Shown here one piece after another: positions 53,877 through 62,386 of a stretch of 64,000 bases of DNA (position 1 is its first letter; each line of letters starts with the position of its first letter). The notes under the pieces were generated by a model. That model was not told the origin of the DNA. It made no database searches and saw only the letters and a program-made list of their open reading frames with translations. The translations under genes and the position numbers were made by a program. The DNA comes from Rhizobium sp. 16-449-1b (GTDB taxonomy: Bacteria > Pseudomonadota > Alphaproteobacteria > Rhizobiales > Rhizobiaceae). The DNA is taken from the NCBI RefSeq assembly GCF_017741935.1, contig NZ_JAGHMH010000028.1, positions 1-64,000 on the forward strand, in the 5' to 3' direction.

Positions 53877-54618
53877 AACGAGGGGTGTAGATGAGATCGG
53901 CCCGGTCCTTGCGCTCGATGATCTTCGTCTCCGCCGAACCGATGATCACGCAGGTCGCCATATCGGCTGTCGCGGCATCCGCGACATTGAGCAGCTGAAC
54001 GGAAATACGCTCATCCGGCCGTCCGGTGGCACGACCGAAGATGACGGGCGTAGAGCCGGGCAGCCTTTCGCGCAACAATTCGAACGCCTTTCCGAGCTGC
54101 CAAGGCCGCGCCTTGCTGATCGGATTATAAAGCGCGATCACGAAGCCACCTTCGGCCGCTGCAGCCAGACGCTTTTCGATCGTCGCCCAGGGCTTCAGAT
54201 TGTCGGAGAGCGAGATCGCGCAAAAATCATGGCCAAGCGGTGCGCCGACACGGGCGGCGACCGCCAGCATGGCGGTGATCCCCGGCAGGATGACGAGATC
54301 GACGTCCCGCCACGCATCCGGACCATTGTCGACCGCCTCGCAGACCGCAGCCGCCATGGCGAACACGCCAGGATCGCCACCCGAAACGACACAGACGACC
54401 GCGCCCTCGGACGCGGCCCGCAATGCGGCGCCTGCGCGATCCAGTTCCTCGCGATTGTCCGACGCCTGACGCCTCTGATCGGCCCGCAGGTTGAGGCGAT
54501 CGAGATAGGGGCCGTAGCCGAAAAAGACCGTAGCCTTCGAAACGGCGGCATGCGCCTCGGGCGTCATCTGATCGGGATTGCCCGGGCCGGTGCCGATGAC
54601 GAAAAGCTGGCCGCTCAT
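53851..54618 (-). CDS. cobJ: precorrin-3B C17-methyltransferase
   Basis: 255 aa. LFVIGTGPGNPDQMTPEAHAAV at the start, VCVVSGGDPGVFAMAAAVCEAV near residue 75, and ILPGITAMLAVAARVGAPLGHDFCAISLSDNL near 110 are CobJ-type. It methylates C17 with ring contraction. Stop overlaps the cobK 3' end; start overlaps the cobI stop (ATGA-type). Confidence 0.95.
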   Translation of the reverse strand: MSGQLFVIGTGPGNPDQMTPEAHAAVSKATVFFGYGPYLDRLNLRADQRRQASDNREELDRAGAALRAASEGAVVCVVSGGDPGVFAMAAAVCEAVDNGPDAWRDVDLVILPGITAMLAVAARVGAPLGHDFCAISLSDNLKPWATIEKRLAAAAEGGFVIALYNPISKARPWQLGKAFELLRERLPGSTPVIFGRATGRPDERISVQLLNVADAATADMATCVIIGSAETKIIERKDRADLIYTPRFSPGAAGD

Positions 54619-55346
54619 CGGTTGCTCTCCCAGCCGGGAACAAGCACCAGCGAAAAGTAGGGCGCATCGCCTTCGGGGCGATCGGCGAGCTTGATCATCG
54701 CCGCGTTGGCCATGGTGCCGCGCTCGACATAGACCGCTTCGGCAAGCCGTCCCGATGCCTGCAGCGCACGGCGGATCTTCGGCAGGTTGCGCCCCACCTT
54801 CATGATTACCGCGGCTTGCGTATCGGATAGACGGCGCTCGAGCTCCTGCTCGGCCATCGTGCCTGGCAGAACCGACAACACGTCGTCGCCCTGCACGATC
54901 GGGATGCCGGCGAGAGACCAGCAGCCGGACATGGCGCTGATGCCGGGGATCACCTCGGTCGGATAGCGGTGGGCGAGGCGCACATGCAGGTGCATGTAGG
55001 AGCCATAAAACAGCGGATCGCCCTCGCTGAGGACGGCCACCGTGCGGCCAGCATCGAGATGCGCGGCGACAGCCGCCGCCGACTCTTCGTAGAAATCGGT
55101 GATCTGGCGCCGGTATTCGGCTTCGTTCTTTTCGATCTCGGTGGTCACCGGATAGTAGAGCGGCAACATCACCGCCTCAGGCCCGATCAGGTGCTCGACA
55201 ATCGCCCTGCCATTGCCGCCCCTGCCGCGCTTGGCGAAATAGGCGATCACGTCGGCCGCTTCGATTGCCTTGACGGCCTTGACGGTGAGCAGTTCCGGAT
55301 CGCCGGGACCAGTGCCGACACCGATGAGATGACCTGCGCCGCTCAC
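54615..55346 (-). CDS. cobI: precorrin-2 C20-methyltransferase
   Basis: 243 aa SAM methylase: LIGVGTGPGDPELLTVKAVKAIE, AVLSEGDPLFYGSYMHLHVRL near residue 104 and VIPGISAMSGCWSLAGIPIVQGDD near 132. It commits precorrin-2 to the cobalamin branch. Four-base overlaps with both cobH and cobJ show tight coupling. Confidence 0.95.
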   Translation of the reverse strand: MSGAGHLIGVGTGPGDPELLTVKAVKAIEAADVIAYFAKRGRGGNGRAIVEHLIGPEAVMLPLYYPVTTEIEKNEAEYRRQITDFYEESAAAVAAHLDAGRTVAVLSEGDPLFYGSYMHLHVRLAHRYPTEVIPGISAMSGCWSLAGIPIVQGDDVLSVLPGTMAEQELERRLSDTQAAVIMKVGRNLPKIRRALQASGRLAEAVYVERGTMANAAMIKLADRPEGDAPYFSLVLVPGWESNR

Positions 55347-55975
55347 AGGCCAGGCCTCGCCAGCGAGTTGACGGCTGCTGCCGTCATAGCACTGCCGCCA
55401 AGCCGTCCGCGCACGATCGCATAGGGCACGCCGTAGGAGTTTTCAGCCAAGGCATCCTTGGATTCCGCCGCGCCGACGAAACCGACAGGCATGCCGATGA
55501 TCGCCGCCGGCTTCGGCGCGCCATCGCGCAACAGTTCGAGCAGGTGGAAGAGCGCGGTCGGTGCATTGCCGATCGCGACAACGCTGCCGGCAAGACGGTC
55601 CTTCCAGAGGTGAAGAGCGGCGGCCGAACGCGTGTTTCCGGTCTCCTTCGCCAGCTCCGCGGTGCGCGGATCGTGCAAGGTGCAGATGACATCGTTCTTG
55701 GCAGGCAGTCTCGTGCGGGTCACGCCGTGCGCCACCATCTCGGCGTCGCAGAAGATCGGTGCACCGGCATGCAGCGCCGCGCGCGCGGCGCTGACGAAGT
55801 GCGGCGCGAACACGAAATGCTCGGCGGCTTCAACCAGTCCACAGGCATGGATCATGCGCACGGCAACGTCTGCCTCCTCGGCGGAAAACCGCGACAGATC
55901 GGCTTCGCTGCGGATAATCGCGAACGACCGCTCATAGATGGCGTCACCGCTGTGGATGTAATCGTAGTCTGGCAT
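55343..55975 (-). CDS. cobH: precorrin-8X methylmutase
   Basis: 210 aa. Typical CobH features: a catalytic His in VRMIHACGLVEAAEHF near residue 43, and GAPIFCDAEMVAHGVTRTRLPAKNDVICTL near 90, ending with PVGFVGAAESKDAL. It moves a methyl group from C11 to C12, giving hydrogenobyrinate. Begins two bases after the cobG stop region. Confidence 0.95.
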   Translation of the reverse strand: MPDYDYIHSGDAIYERSFAIIRSEADLSRFSAEEADVAVRMIHACGLVEAAEHFVFAPHFVSAARAALHAGAPIFCDAEMVAHGVTRTRLPAKNDVICTLHDPRTAELAKETGNTRSAAALHLWKDRLAGSVVAIGNAPTALFHLLELLRDGAPKPAAIIGMPVGFVGAAESKDALAENSYGVPYAIVRGRLGGSAMTAAAVNSLARPGL

Positions 55976-55977
55976 TC

Positions 55978-57339
55978 CTATTCCTGTCGCAGCGCTCGCA
56001 TAATCGTGGCCGTCCCCACCCTGTCGAGACAGGCCCTAGCAGATTCGCCAGCTTGTCTTTCACTTTTGATGAGACGGGAAAGCCTCTCTATAGCGGAATT
56101 GATGTCACTACCAGCAATCTGTGCATCGGGCGCATCCGACGCCAGGCCGTCCATCACCAGATGATAGCCGTTTGCGGCTCCCGAGACCGTGAATGCGGGG
56201 CGCGGATGCGCGCAGCCCTTGGCGCAGCCGGACAGATGCAGATCGAGCGAGCCATCCAGAACCTCCGGACACCGCTCGATCAGCGTCTCCGCCAATGCCT
56301 TGGTGGCATAGAAGCTCGACGCACAGGCGCCTGCCCCGGCACAAGTGGCGATGCGCGATGAGAGATCGTCGCTATCGGCAGATAGACCGAAGCGCTCAGC
56401 GGATTGCCGGACTGCTGCGGCGCTCCCTTCGCTCATGCCTGTTATGAAAAAACAACGATCGGGCGCCGGACGGATATCGCGCACATCAAGATCGTCGAGG
56501 AATCCCAGAAACGCCAGAAGGTCGCTCGCGTGTATTTGCCCGAAGCGCGGCTTCAGACCGATTATCGCCGAACCGCCTTCCATCCGATGAATGCCGACTG
56601 ATGGCGTCGCGCCCGCGCGCGGATAGCGCGAAATGGCATGCACATCCGGGAAGACAGACACCAATCGCTCTGGATCGATATCGCGGCAACGTTTTTGCCA
56701 GCCGATCGAAAGCAGCAGCTTGAGCACATCGCCAACCGCCTCGATCGCCCTATCGGCAGTGCCGACGGCAACAGGCTGAGCGCTGGCACCATCCCCAGCA
56801 ATGGCGACCACCCACTCTTCCGCCGATAAGGCCAGCAGCCTGATGTCGGCGGTGACATCGGCCAGATCAAAGCGCCCACCGCCATCGACGATGATCGACA
56901 GCTTCGGCGCAAGCCCCGGCGCCTGCAGATGCTCAGCGAGCCGGTCCCGCAGCAGCAATTCCATCGCGGCAGCATCCGCGACATCGCCGAACGCTCCGCC
57001 ATGCAGCGGCGGCAGTTCGATCACAGGATTGGGCGAGACGATGATACCAGTCGCATCCACCGCTTCGGCAAATGGCTCGACCGTTTCCGGCCGAAGTCCT
57101 CTGATCTGCAGGCTGCCTCGCGCCGTGATCTCGAGCAAACCGTTACCACACAGCATTGCGGCTCGAGCCAGCTGCGCGCACTGGTGAATCGTCAGGACGC
57201 CACCCTGCGGACGCAGGCGCGCGAGCAGGCCGTCACCCGTCGGCATCGGCCGCGCCAGGGTCGGACAGGCGCCGCGCCGCGCATAGGGTTGCGCGGCTTC
57301 GCCTGCAATATCCGTCTTGATGCGCTCATCGCATGCCAT
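55978..57339 (-). CDS. cobG: precorrin-3B synthase
   Basis: 453 aa of the nitrite/sulfite-reductase-like fold. The iron-sulfur ligands appear as CAGAGACASSFYATK (near residue 350) and LSGCAKGCAHP near 390; duplicated ferredoxin-like segments include GDGLLARLRPQGGVLT and HRMEGGSAIIGLKPRFG. CobG uses O2 to make precorrin-3B, so the pathway is the aerobic one. Start ATG 57339 chosen over 57378, whose codons look non-coding. Confidence 0.92.
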   Translation of the reverse strand: MACDERIKTDIAGEAAQPYARRGACPTLARPMPTGDGLLARLRPQGGVLTIHQCAQLARAAMLCGNGLLEITARGSLQIRGLRPETVEPFAEAVDATGIIVSPNPVIELPPLHGGAFGDVADAAAMELLLRDRLAEHLQAPGLAPKLSIIVDGGGRFDLADVTADIRLLALSAEEWVVAIAGDGASAQPVAVGTADRAIEAVGDVLKLLLSIGWQKRCRDIDPERLVSVFPDVHAISRYPRAGATPSVGIHRMEGGSAIIGLKPRFGQIHASDLLAFLGFLDDLDVRDIRPAPDRCFFITGMSEGSAAAVRQSAERFGLSADSDDLSSRIATCAGAGACASSFYATKALAETLIERCPEVLDGSLDLHLSGCAKGCAHPRPAFTVSGAANGYHLVMDGLASDAPDAQIAGSDINSAIERLSRLIKSERQAGESARACLDRVGTATIMRALRQE

Positions 57340-57399
57340 CTCGTCATTTCCTTCCGCCCGGCGCCTATAGCGAGGCACGGAGCAAAGCTATCGCCAGTG

Positions 57400-58167
57400 T
57401 CACAGATCGTCGAAATCGCGACCCTTGCGCAGCAGATAGATATCCATGATCCAACCGTGTCGTGCCCGCGCTTCGGCACGCAACTTCACGATATCCGCGG
57501 CGACATCGCCAAGCCGCCCCGAGCGCACGATTTCGTCGTCCGTCCCGAGATAGGCGCCCCAGAAAATCTCGGCATCCGGATCCTCGATCTTGGAGAAAGC
57601 CTGCTCTCCATCCAGCATGACCACGGTGCTATCCCCCCGGTTCCCATGCTCGACAAGCCGCCGCCCCGTGGTGATCTCGACCGGCTTACCGACCATGTTA
57701 ATCGGAATGCGGTGGCTTGCCGCCAAGGCCTGGATGCTGGTGATCCCGGGAACGACGCTGAAGTCGAAATCGACGGCACCGAGTTCCCTTGCCCGCTCGA
57801 TGATACGGATCACGCTATCATAAAGGCTCGGATCGCCCCAGACGAGAAAGGCGCCAGTACCACCTTCAGGGAGATCGTTGATCAGCCGCACATAGGTCTG
57901 CGCCAGTGTCGCATGCCAGTCATCGACGCTTTCGACATAGCTGCGGTCAGCCGTCTTCCTCTGCGGAATGGCGAACTCGACAATCCGGGTCTTAGCATTG
58001 GTGACGAAGCGCTCGCAAATCTCGCGGCGGACGGAAGCGAGCTTTTCCTTCTCCCCGCCTTTCGTCGGCAGGAAGATCATGTCGGCGGCGTTCATCCTGC
58101 CGATGGCCTGGATAGTGACGTGCTCGGGATTTCCCGTTCCGATACCGATGACATAGATGTGGCGCAC
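57400..58167 (-). CDS. cobF: precorrin-6A synthase (deacetylating)
   Basis: 255 aa started at GTG 58167 with AGGAG before it; a long open frame to 58350 is not family sequence. RHIYVIGIGTGNPEHVTIQA is the methylase signature, with FLVWGDPSLYDSVIRII near residue 106 and VVPGITSIQALAASHRIPI near 135. It methylates C1 and removes the acetyl group. First gene of the cobF-G-H-I-J unit. Confidence 0.93.
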   Translation of the reverse strand: MRHIYVIGIGTGNPEHVTIQAIGRMNAADMIFLPTKGGEKEKLASVRREICERFVTNAKTRIVEFAIPQRKTADRSYVESVDDWHATLAQTYVRLINDLPEGGTGAFLVWGDPSLYDSVIRIIERARELGAVDFDFSVVPGITSIQALAASHRIPINMVGKPVEITTGRRLVEHGNRGDSTVVMLDGEQAFSKIEDPDAEIFWGAYLGTDDEIVRSGRLGDVAADIVKLRAEARARHGWIMDIYLLRKGRDFDDL

Positions 58168-58520
58168 GCCGGCTCTCCTGATCAATTCTTCCTGCTTTTG
58201 ACGCACATGGTCCGGTGCCGCAAGGGCATGGATCAAACCGGCAGTGGGCAACCAGCGACCGATCGACGCTGAAGATTGCTGCCATTTTCGAATCGTGCGA
58301 TCCTTTACTGATAATGGTCCGCCTGGCGTTGGCCCACATGCCGAGGACAAAGAACGGGCTGGTGATCAATATTCACCGCCCCCATACAGCAGGAATAGCC
58401 GGGCATGTTCGCGGCAGGACGATCTTTCAAAGCGTTGACGGGACACATCAGAGCGCGCCGTATGCGCCCAACACCGATCTCTCGCGAGATACAGGCCAGC
58501 CCGACCGGAGACGTCTGGCG
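58168..58520. other. divergent intergenic between cobF and the RHE_PE00001-family gene
   Basis: 353 bases that should contain the promoters of both units. I looked for a B12-riboswitch core on the minus strand and found only weak resemblance, so none is called. A short region near 58230-58300 reads open on both strands without recognisable protein. Confidence 0.5.
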
Positions 58521-59642
58521 ATGAAGCACGAGATCGATACCACATCGGTGATGACGCTGCTCCCGCTCTTCGTTCGGGCGGAAGATGCCTTGGCGCGGCT
58601 GGACGAGCGCGCGCTGCGATCCTCGATCGCCGACGGTTTTTCCGAGCGCCGCCACTTCTTCGATGCCGTCGGCGCCTTGTGGGTGGCGGGCGAACTGGTG
58701 CATCTCGAAGACTTGGTGCTGCACGACGCTCATATGGATGCCCGCACCCCCAGCCATGAGCTGACGATCGCCCATGCGGTCCTGCGCGCGCGCCGCAGAA
58801 TATGGACGAGCGACCCCTATTGGGCCTTGAGCGAGACCGGCATGACGGTTCTGACGGGGATCGGCGGCGAACAGCAGAGAGCGCCGGAATTGAAGAGCGC
58901 CTATCGCGATGACGACAATGACGATCATGAGCCCGATGCGCCGCTGGCCACGGAACTGGCCGAAATCGACGCCGTTCTGGAGCGGTCGAGCCGGCTCCTC
59001 GACGATCTCGCCAGAGGCGTTCGGGAGGCCAAGCCTGAACCCACACGGCCGGAGCGAGCGGACGACAGGCTGGCGCTGCTTAATGACGAAGATTGGGACG
59101 AGGCAGCGCGCCTGCGCGAGTGGCGTTCTGTTATCGCCATTGCGGATGCCTTGCCGCCGACATTGGGCGCAGCCGTGCTGTTCGACGCGTGGGAGCAGAT
59201 CGAGCCGCTGCGGCGACAAAACTGGCTGGGCGGACTACTGGTTTCCGGCTATCTGCGCCAGCGCGGCAAGATCACGTCGCATCTGTTTTCGTTCTTCGCA
59301 GGCCTGAAGACCGTTCGCCACGAACGCCGGCGCTCCCGGCAACGTCTCATCAGGCTGCAATCCTTTCTCGAAGCCATGGTGGAGAGCGCCGATCTCGGCT
59401 TGAAGGAGATGGATCGGCTGTCACTGGCACAGCAGCAGATGCAGATGCGTTTCAAGGACAGGCGCTCCAACAGCAGCCTGCCTGACCTTGCGCAATTCGT
59501 GCTATCGCGGCCGATGGTGTCTTCGGCGATGGTGGCACGGGAGCTCAAAGTCAGCGGTCGCGGCGCGCTCAATCTGCTCAACGATATCGGCATCCGCGAG
59601 ATCACCGGGCGCGGACGTTATCGCGCCTGGGGCATAATCTGA
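58521..59642 (+). CDS. RHE_PE00001 family protein (DUF1612, helix-turn-helix)
   Basis: 373 aa from ATG 58521 (GGAG 10 bases before). The family is confined largely to Rhizobiaceae. An N-terminal DUF1612-like segment (LVHLEDLVLHDAHMDARTPSHELTIAHAVLRARRRIW, near residue 57) is followed by an acidic stretch (YRDDDNDDHEPDAP) and a basic coil region. A C-terminal DNA-binding-type helix-turn-helix (FVLSRPMVSSAMVARELKVSGRGALNLLNDIGIREITGRGRYRAWG) ends the protein. It is probably a DNA-binding regulator of unknown target, often linked to large rhizobial plasmids. Confidence 0.85.
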   Translation: MKHEIDTTSVMTLLPLFVRAEDALARLDERALRSSIADGFSERRHFFDAVGALWVAGELVHLEDLVLHDAHMDARTPSHELTIAHAVLRARRRIWTSDPYWALSETGMTVLTGIGGEQQRAPELKSAYRDDDNDDHEPDAPLATELAEIDAVLERSSRLLDDLARGVREAKPEPTRPERADDRLALLNDEDWDEAARLREWRSVIAIADALPPTLGAAVLFDAWEQIEPLRRQNWLGGLLVSGYLRQRGKITSHLFSFFAGLKTVRHERRRSRQRLIRLQSFLEAMVESADLGLKEMDRLSLAQQQMQMRFKDRRSNSSLPDLAQFVLSRPMVSSAMVARELKVSGRGALNLLNDIGIREITGRGRYRAWGII

Positions 59643-59677
59643 ATATCGCTATAATCTCAACATCTTTAAAACAGAAA

Positions 59678-59705
59678 AGCGGCCGGACTTGCGTCCGGCC
59701 GCTTC
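59678..59705 (-). terminator. terminator between RHE_PE00001 gene and BI-1 gene
   Basis: A 12-bp perfect stem AAGCGGCCGGAC/GTCCGGCCGCTT with loop TTGC. On the minus strand it is followed by a T-rich tract, so it terminates the BI-1 gene, and may stop plus-strand transcripts as well. Confidence 0.75.
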
Positions 59706-59797
59706 CCTATGGTGAACACCCGATCCACGCATCCTGTCACAGAGTGCGGATCGGGCGTTCTAGCGCTTCCTTTGCCCCCAGAAGCGCTGTAGCTCGA

Positions 59798-60511
59798 CTA
59801 TTCGCGCTCGCCTGTGAAGTTGAGCAGCAACTGGAAGATGTTCACGAAGTTCAGGTAGAGCGAGAGAGCGCCGAAGACGGCAAGCTTCTGGTTCGATTCC
59901 TGATCGTAGTTCTCCGAATACTGTTCCTTGATGTTCTGCGTGTCGTAGGCGGTGAGGCCGACGAAGACGACGATACCGATTACCGAGATCGCGAACTGCA
60001 AGGCGCTCGAACCAAGGAAGATGTTGACCACGCTTGCGATAACAACGCCGATCAGACCCATCATCAGGAACGAACCCATGCGGGACAGGTCGCGCTTGGT
60101 CACGTAGCCATAGAGGCTGGTCGAGCCGAACATGGTGGCAGCGATGAAGAAGGTGCGTGCGATGCTGGTGCCGGTGAAGACCAGGAACACCGAAGCCATC
60201 GACAGGCCCATGACGGCACAGAAGGCCCAGAAAGTCATCTGCGCGGCACTTGCCGACATCGTCTGGATCTTGAACGAGAAGAAGAAGACGAAGGCGAGCG
60301 GCGCCAGCATGACCACCCACTTGAGCGGCGACTGGAAGATCGGCACGTAAAGCGCCGGCGTCGAGCCAACGATGAACGCGACGATGCCGGTGATGACAAG
60401 GCCGATGCCCATGTAGTTGTAGACGCGCAGCATGTGCTGGCGAAGACCCTCGTCGAACATGGCCTGCGAGCCAACGGCTGCACCGTAACGCTGCTGATTG
60501 ATTGGGTTCAT
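59798..60511 (-). CDS. Bax inhibitor-1/YccA family membrane protein
   Basis: 237 aa with seven hydrophobic helices: MGIGLVITGIVAFIVGS, FQSPLKWVVMLAPLAFVFFF, AAQMTFWAFCAVMGLSMASVFLVFTG, then further pairs, and the family segment FVGLTAYDTQNIKEQY near residue 190 with acidic pore residues. BI-1 proteins are pH-sensitive calcium-leak channels or stress proteins. Start ATG 60511. The anti-sigma gene ends 20 bases upstream. Confidence 0.92.
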   Translation of the reverse strand: MNPINQQRYGAAVGSQAMFDEGLRQHMLRVYNYMGIGLVITGIVAFIVGSTPALYVPIFQSPLKWVVMLAPLAFVFFFSFKIQTMSASAAQMTFWAFCAVMGLSMASVFLVFTGTSIARTFFIAATMFGSTSLYGYVTKRDLSRMGSFLMMGLIGVVIASVVNIFLGSSALQFAISVIGIVVFVGLTAYDTQNIKEQYSENYDQESNQKLAVFGALSLYLNFVNIFQLLLNFTGERE

Positions 60512-60530
60512 TGAGATCTCCTCGAGTGAA

Positions 60531-61295
60531 CTAGTAAAGGGTACGGGCAAGCCCATCGGCTGCCTGATCCAGTGAGATGGAGCGATCCGCGGTCACCAGT
60601 GCGTAAGCGACGTCGCCGATCTGCCAATAGGCGGCCTCGGCGCCATCGAGCGCGATATGGTTGACCGACTGAACGGAGAAGACGCCCGGACGAACGGCGA
60701 AGAGCGAAAGCTGCTTCTTGTCGGCCGTGATCGACATTTCGACGCTCGGGCCGAACTCGGACGGGAATATCTGTACGTCCGAGATCGTCCAGCCAGCCGG
60801 AAGCTGGGGCATGACGATGCCGGTTGCGGCGCGAATTTCATCCGGCTTGTAGCCTTCCGCCGGCTGTGACGACACGGACTGGCGCACCAAGGCCGTCTTG
60901 TAGGCCTGAACGGCCTCCTCGACATAGGCGGGCGCCGGGACGGATGCTGCCACTTCGGTTGCGGTGAACGCGCCGAACGAGGTGTGTGCAACCCAGCCAG
61001 CCGCCACCATGACGCCGACGGCGGCAACGCGCTGCACGGCGTGGAAGATGCGACCATAGGCAAGTCCACGCTCGAGACGGCGCGCAAGATCGCGCGTTTC
61101 CGCCCGGCCCGAGGCGCCTTCATGAGCGAGCGCCAGGCGCAATTCGCCGCGCATACTCAAATCCGCCATGACCTTCGCGGCCGTTTCGGGATTCTCGGAA
61201 AGATAGGATTCCACCTGGATGCGGCGGGTCACATCGAGTTCGCCATCGACATAGGCGTCGAGATCGGCGTCGATAATGGGATCAACTGCTTTCAT
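60531..61295 (-). CDS. anti-sigma factor (membrane-anchored, RsiW-like)
   Basis: 254 aa. The cytoplasmic N-terminal anti-sigma domain (IDADLDAYVDGELDVTRRIQVESYLSENPETAAKVMADL) is followed by one membrane helix (VQRVAAVGVMVAAGWVAHTSFG, near residue 96) and a periplasmic domain. The HxxxCxxC zinc motif of ZAS anti-sigmas is absent. It should hold the neighbouring ECF sigma factor until a membrane or periplasmic signal arrives. Overlaps the sigma gene by 14 bases. Confidence 0.85.
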   Translation of the reverse strand: MKAVDPIIDADLDAYVDGELDVTRRIQVESYLSENPETAAKVMADLSMRGELRLALAHEGASGRAETRDLARRLERGLAYGRIFHAVQRVAAVGVMVAAGWVAHTSFGAFTATEVAASVPAPAYVEEAVQAYKTALVRQSVSSQPAEGYKPDEIRAATGIVMPQLPAGWTISDVQIFPSEFGPSVEMSITADKKQLSLFAVRPGVFSVQSVNHIALDGAEAAYWQIGDVAYALVTADRSISLDQAADGLARTLY

Positions 61296-61821
61296 TCCCG
61301 CCTCCTTCGATCAACCTCAAATGTGGCGCGCGCGGTGTCGCTTCTTCGATTTCGCGCAACTGGGCGCGGGCGCGCGAAATGCGCGACATCAATGTACCGA
61401 TCGGAACGCCGAGCGCTGCAGCAGCTTCCTGATAGGAGAGGTCTTCAATCGCCACGAGATGGAGGGCCTCGCGCTGCTCCTCCGGCAAGCGGAAGAAAGC
61501 GTTGCGCACCTGCTGCAGACGCACGGCATGTTCCTGCGCGGCTGGCAAGGACTGCTCGGCCTCTACGGCGGCCTCATCGTGCCGTCGTGTCAGCGATCGC
61601 CCCTGTCGGACGCGGTCGATGTGAGCGTTATGCACGATCGAGAGCAACCACGTACGCAAGTTACCGCCACTGCGGAAGCTCTGCTTCTTCTCGTATGCCC
61701 GGACCAGGGCATCATGAACCAGATCTTCGGCGTCATCCGAATTGCGCACCAGGGAGCGCGCGTAGCGCCGAAGCGCTGCGAGCTGACCGATGACATCGAA
61801 TGGGCGTTCTTTCCGTTCCAT
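61282..61821 (-). CDS. ECF RNA polymerase sigma factor
   Basis: 179 aa. Region 2 (RYARSLVRNSDDAEDLVHDALVRAYEKKQSF...LRTWLLSIVHNAHIDRVR, near residue 20-75) and region 4 (FFRLPEEQREALHLVAIEDLSYQEAAAALGVPIGTLMSRISRARAQL, near 108-155) are plain. It directs polymerase to stress promoters. The adjacent anti-sigma gene is co-transcribed, and a GGAATA-N16-CGTATA promoter just upstream may be autoregulated; its -10 lies so close to the ATG that the message could be almost leaderless. Confidence 0.93.
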   Translation of the reverse strand: MERKERPFDVIGQLAALRRYARSLVRNSDDAEDLVHDALVRAYEKKQSFRSGGNLRTWLLSIVHNAHIDRVRQGRSLTRRHDEAAVEAEQSLPAAQEHAVRLQQVRNAFFRLPEEQREALHLVAIEDLSYQEAAAALGVPIGTLMSRISRARAQLREIEEATPRAPHLRLIEGGGNESS

Positions 61822-61828
61822 GATTGAG

Positions 61829-61856
61829 TATACGAAGCCGCGCGTTGTTTTATTCC
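61829..61856 (-). promoter_or_regulatory. candidate ECF-type promoter of the sigma gene
   Basis: On the minus strand GGAATA (61851-61856) and CGTATA (61829-61834) are separated by 16 bases, an ECF-like -35/-10 pair. The -10 ends seven bases before the sigma ATG at 61821, implying a near-leaderless transcript, or that the true promoter lies further upstream. Confidence 0.45.
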
Positions 61857-61981
61857 CCGCGGCCGCGATTTTTTCTGCTTTTCGTCATCCAGCGAACGAC
61901 ACGGCAGAACACACGCAAAATATCACATGGAAATCATGACTTTGAGCACTGCTCGGAGATGACGCCCCTGCGCGCAAATCG

Positions 61982-62377
61982 TCAGGCATGCTGTTCGTCA
62001 GACAGCTCCTCAAGGATGGGACAGTCCGGCCGGTCATTGCCGTGGCAGGCGTGGACCAGGTGCTCGAGCGTGTGCCGGAGTTCGCTGAGCTCGCGGATCT
62101 TGCGGTCGATCTCGGTGAGCTTGGCCTGGGTCAACTCCTTCACATCGGCGCTAGCCCGGCTCTTGTCCTCATAAAGCGCCAGCAGCTGCCGGCACTCCTC
62201 CACCGAGAAACCGAGCCCGCGCGACTTCTGCAAAAAGCGCAGCTTGTGAACATCGGCGACCGCGTAGTCGCGGTAGCCGTTGTTGTTTCTATCGGGGCGG
62301 ATGAGGCCGATATCCTCGTAATACCGGATGGTCTTCGATGGCAGGCCGGAGCGTGCCGATGCTTCACCGATATTCAT
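61982..62377 (-). CDS. cueR: copper-responsive MerR-family regulator CueR
   Basis: 131 aa. MerR helix-turn-helix NIGEASARSGLPSKTIRYYEDIGLI with the wing LIRPDRNNNGYRDYAVADV, a long dimer helix, and the CHGNDRPDCPIL metal loop near residue 110 with the two cysteines that bind Cu(I). It activates copper-export genes by untwisting the promoter. It sits 10 bases downstream of the copper ATPase gene, so the two are one unit. Confidence 0.93.
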   Translation of the reverse strand: MNIGEASARSGLPSKTIRYYEDIGLIRPDRNNNGYRDYAVADVHKLRFLQKSRGLGFSVEECRQLLALYEDKSRASADVKELTQAKLTEIDRKIRELSELRHTLEHLVHACHGNDRPDCPILEELSDEQHA

Positions 62378-62386
62378 GGCAGCCTC

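Noticed and set aside
58168..58350. Possible cobalamin riboswitch upstream of cobF
   Set aside because: Minus-strand words such as TTGCCCACTGCCGG recall the B12-box region, but the other conserved elements and base pairing were not found.
58305..59219. 304-codon minus-strand frame over the RHE_PE00001 gene
   Set aside because: It overlaps a clear family member on the other strand and has no recognisable domain.
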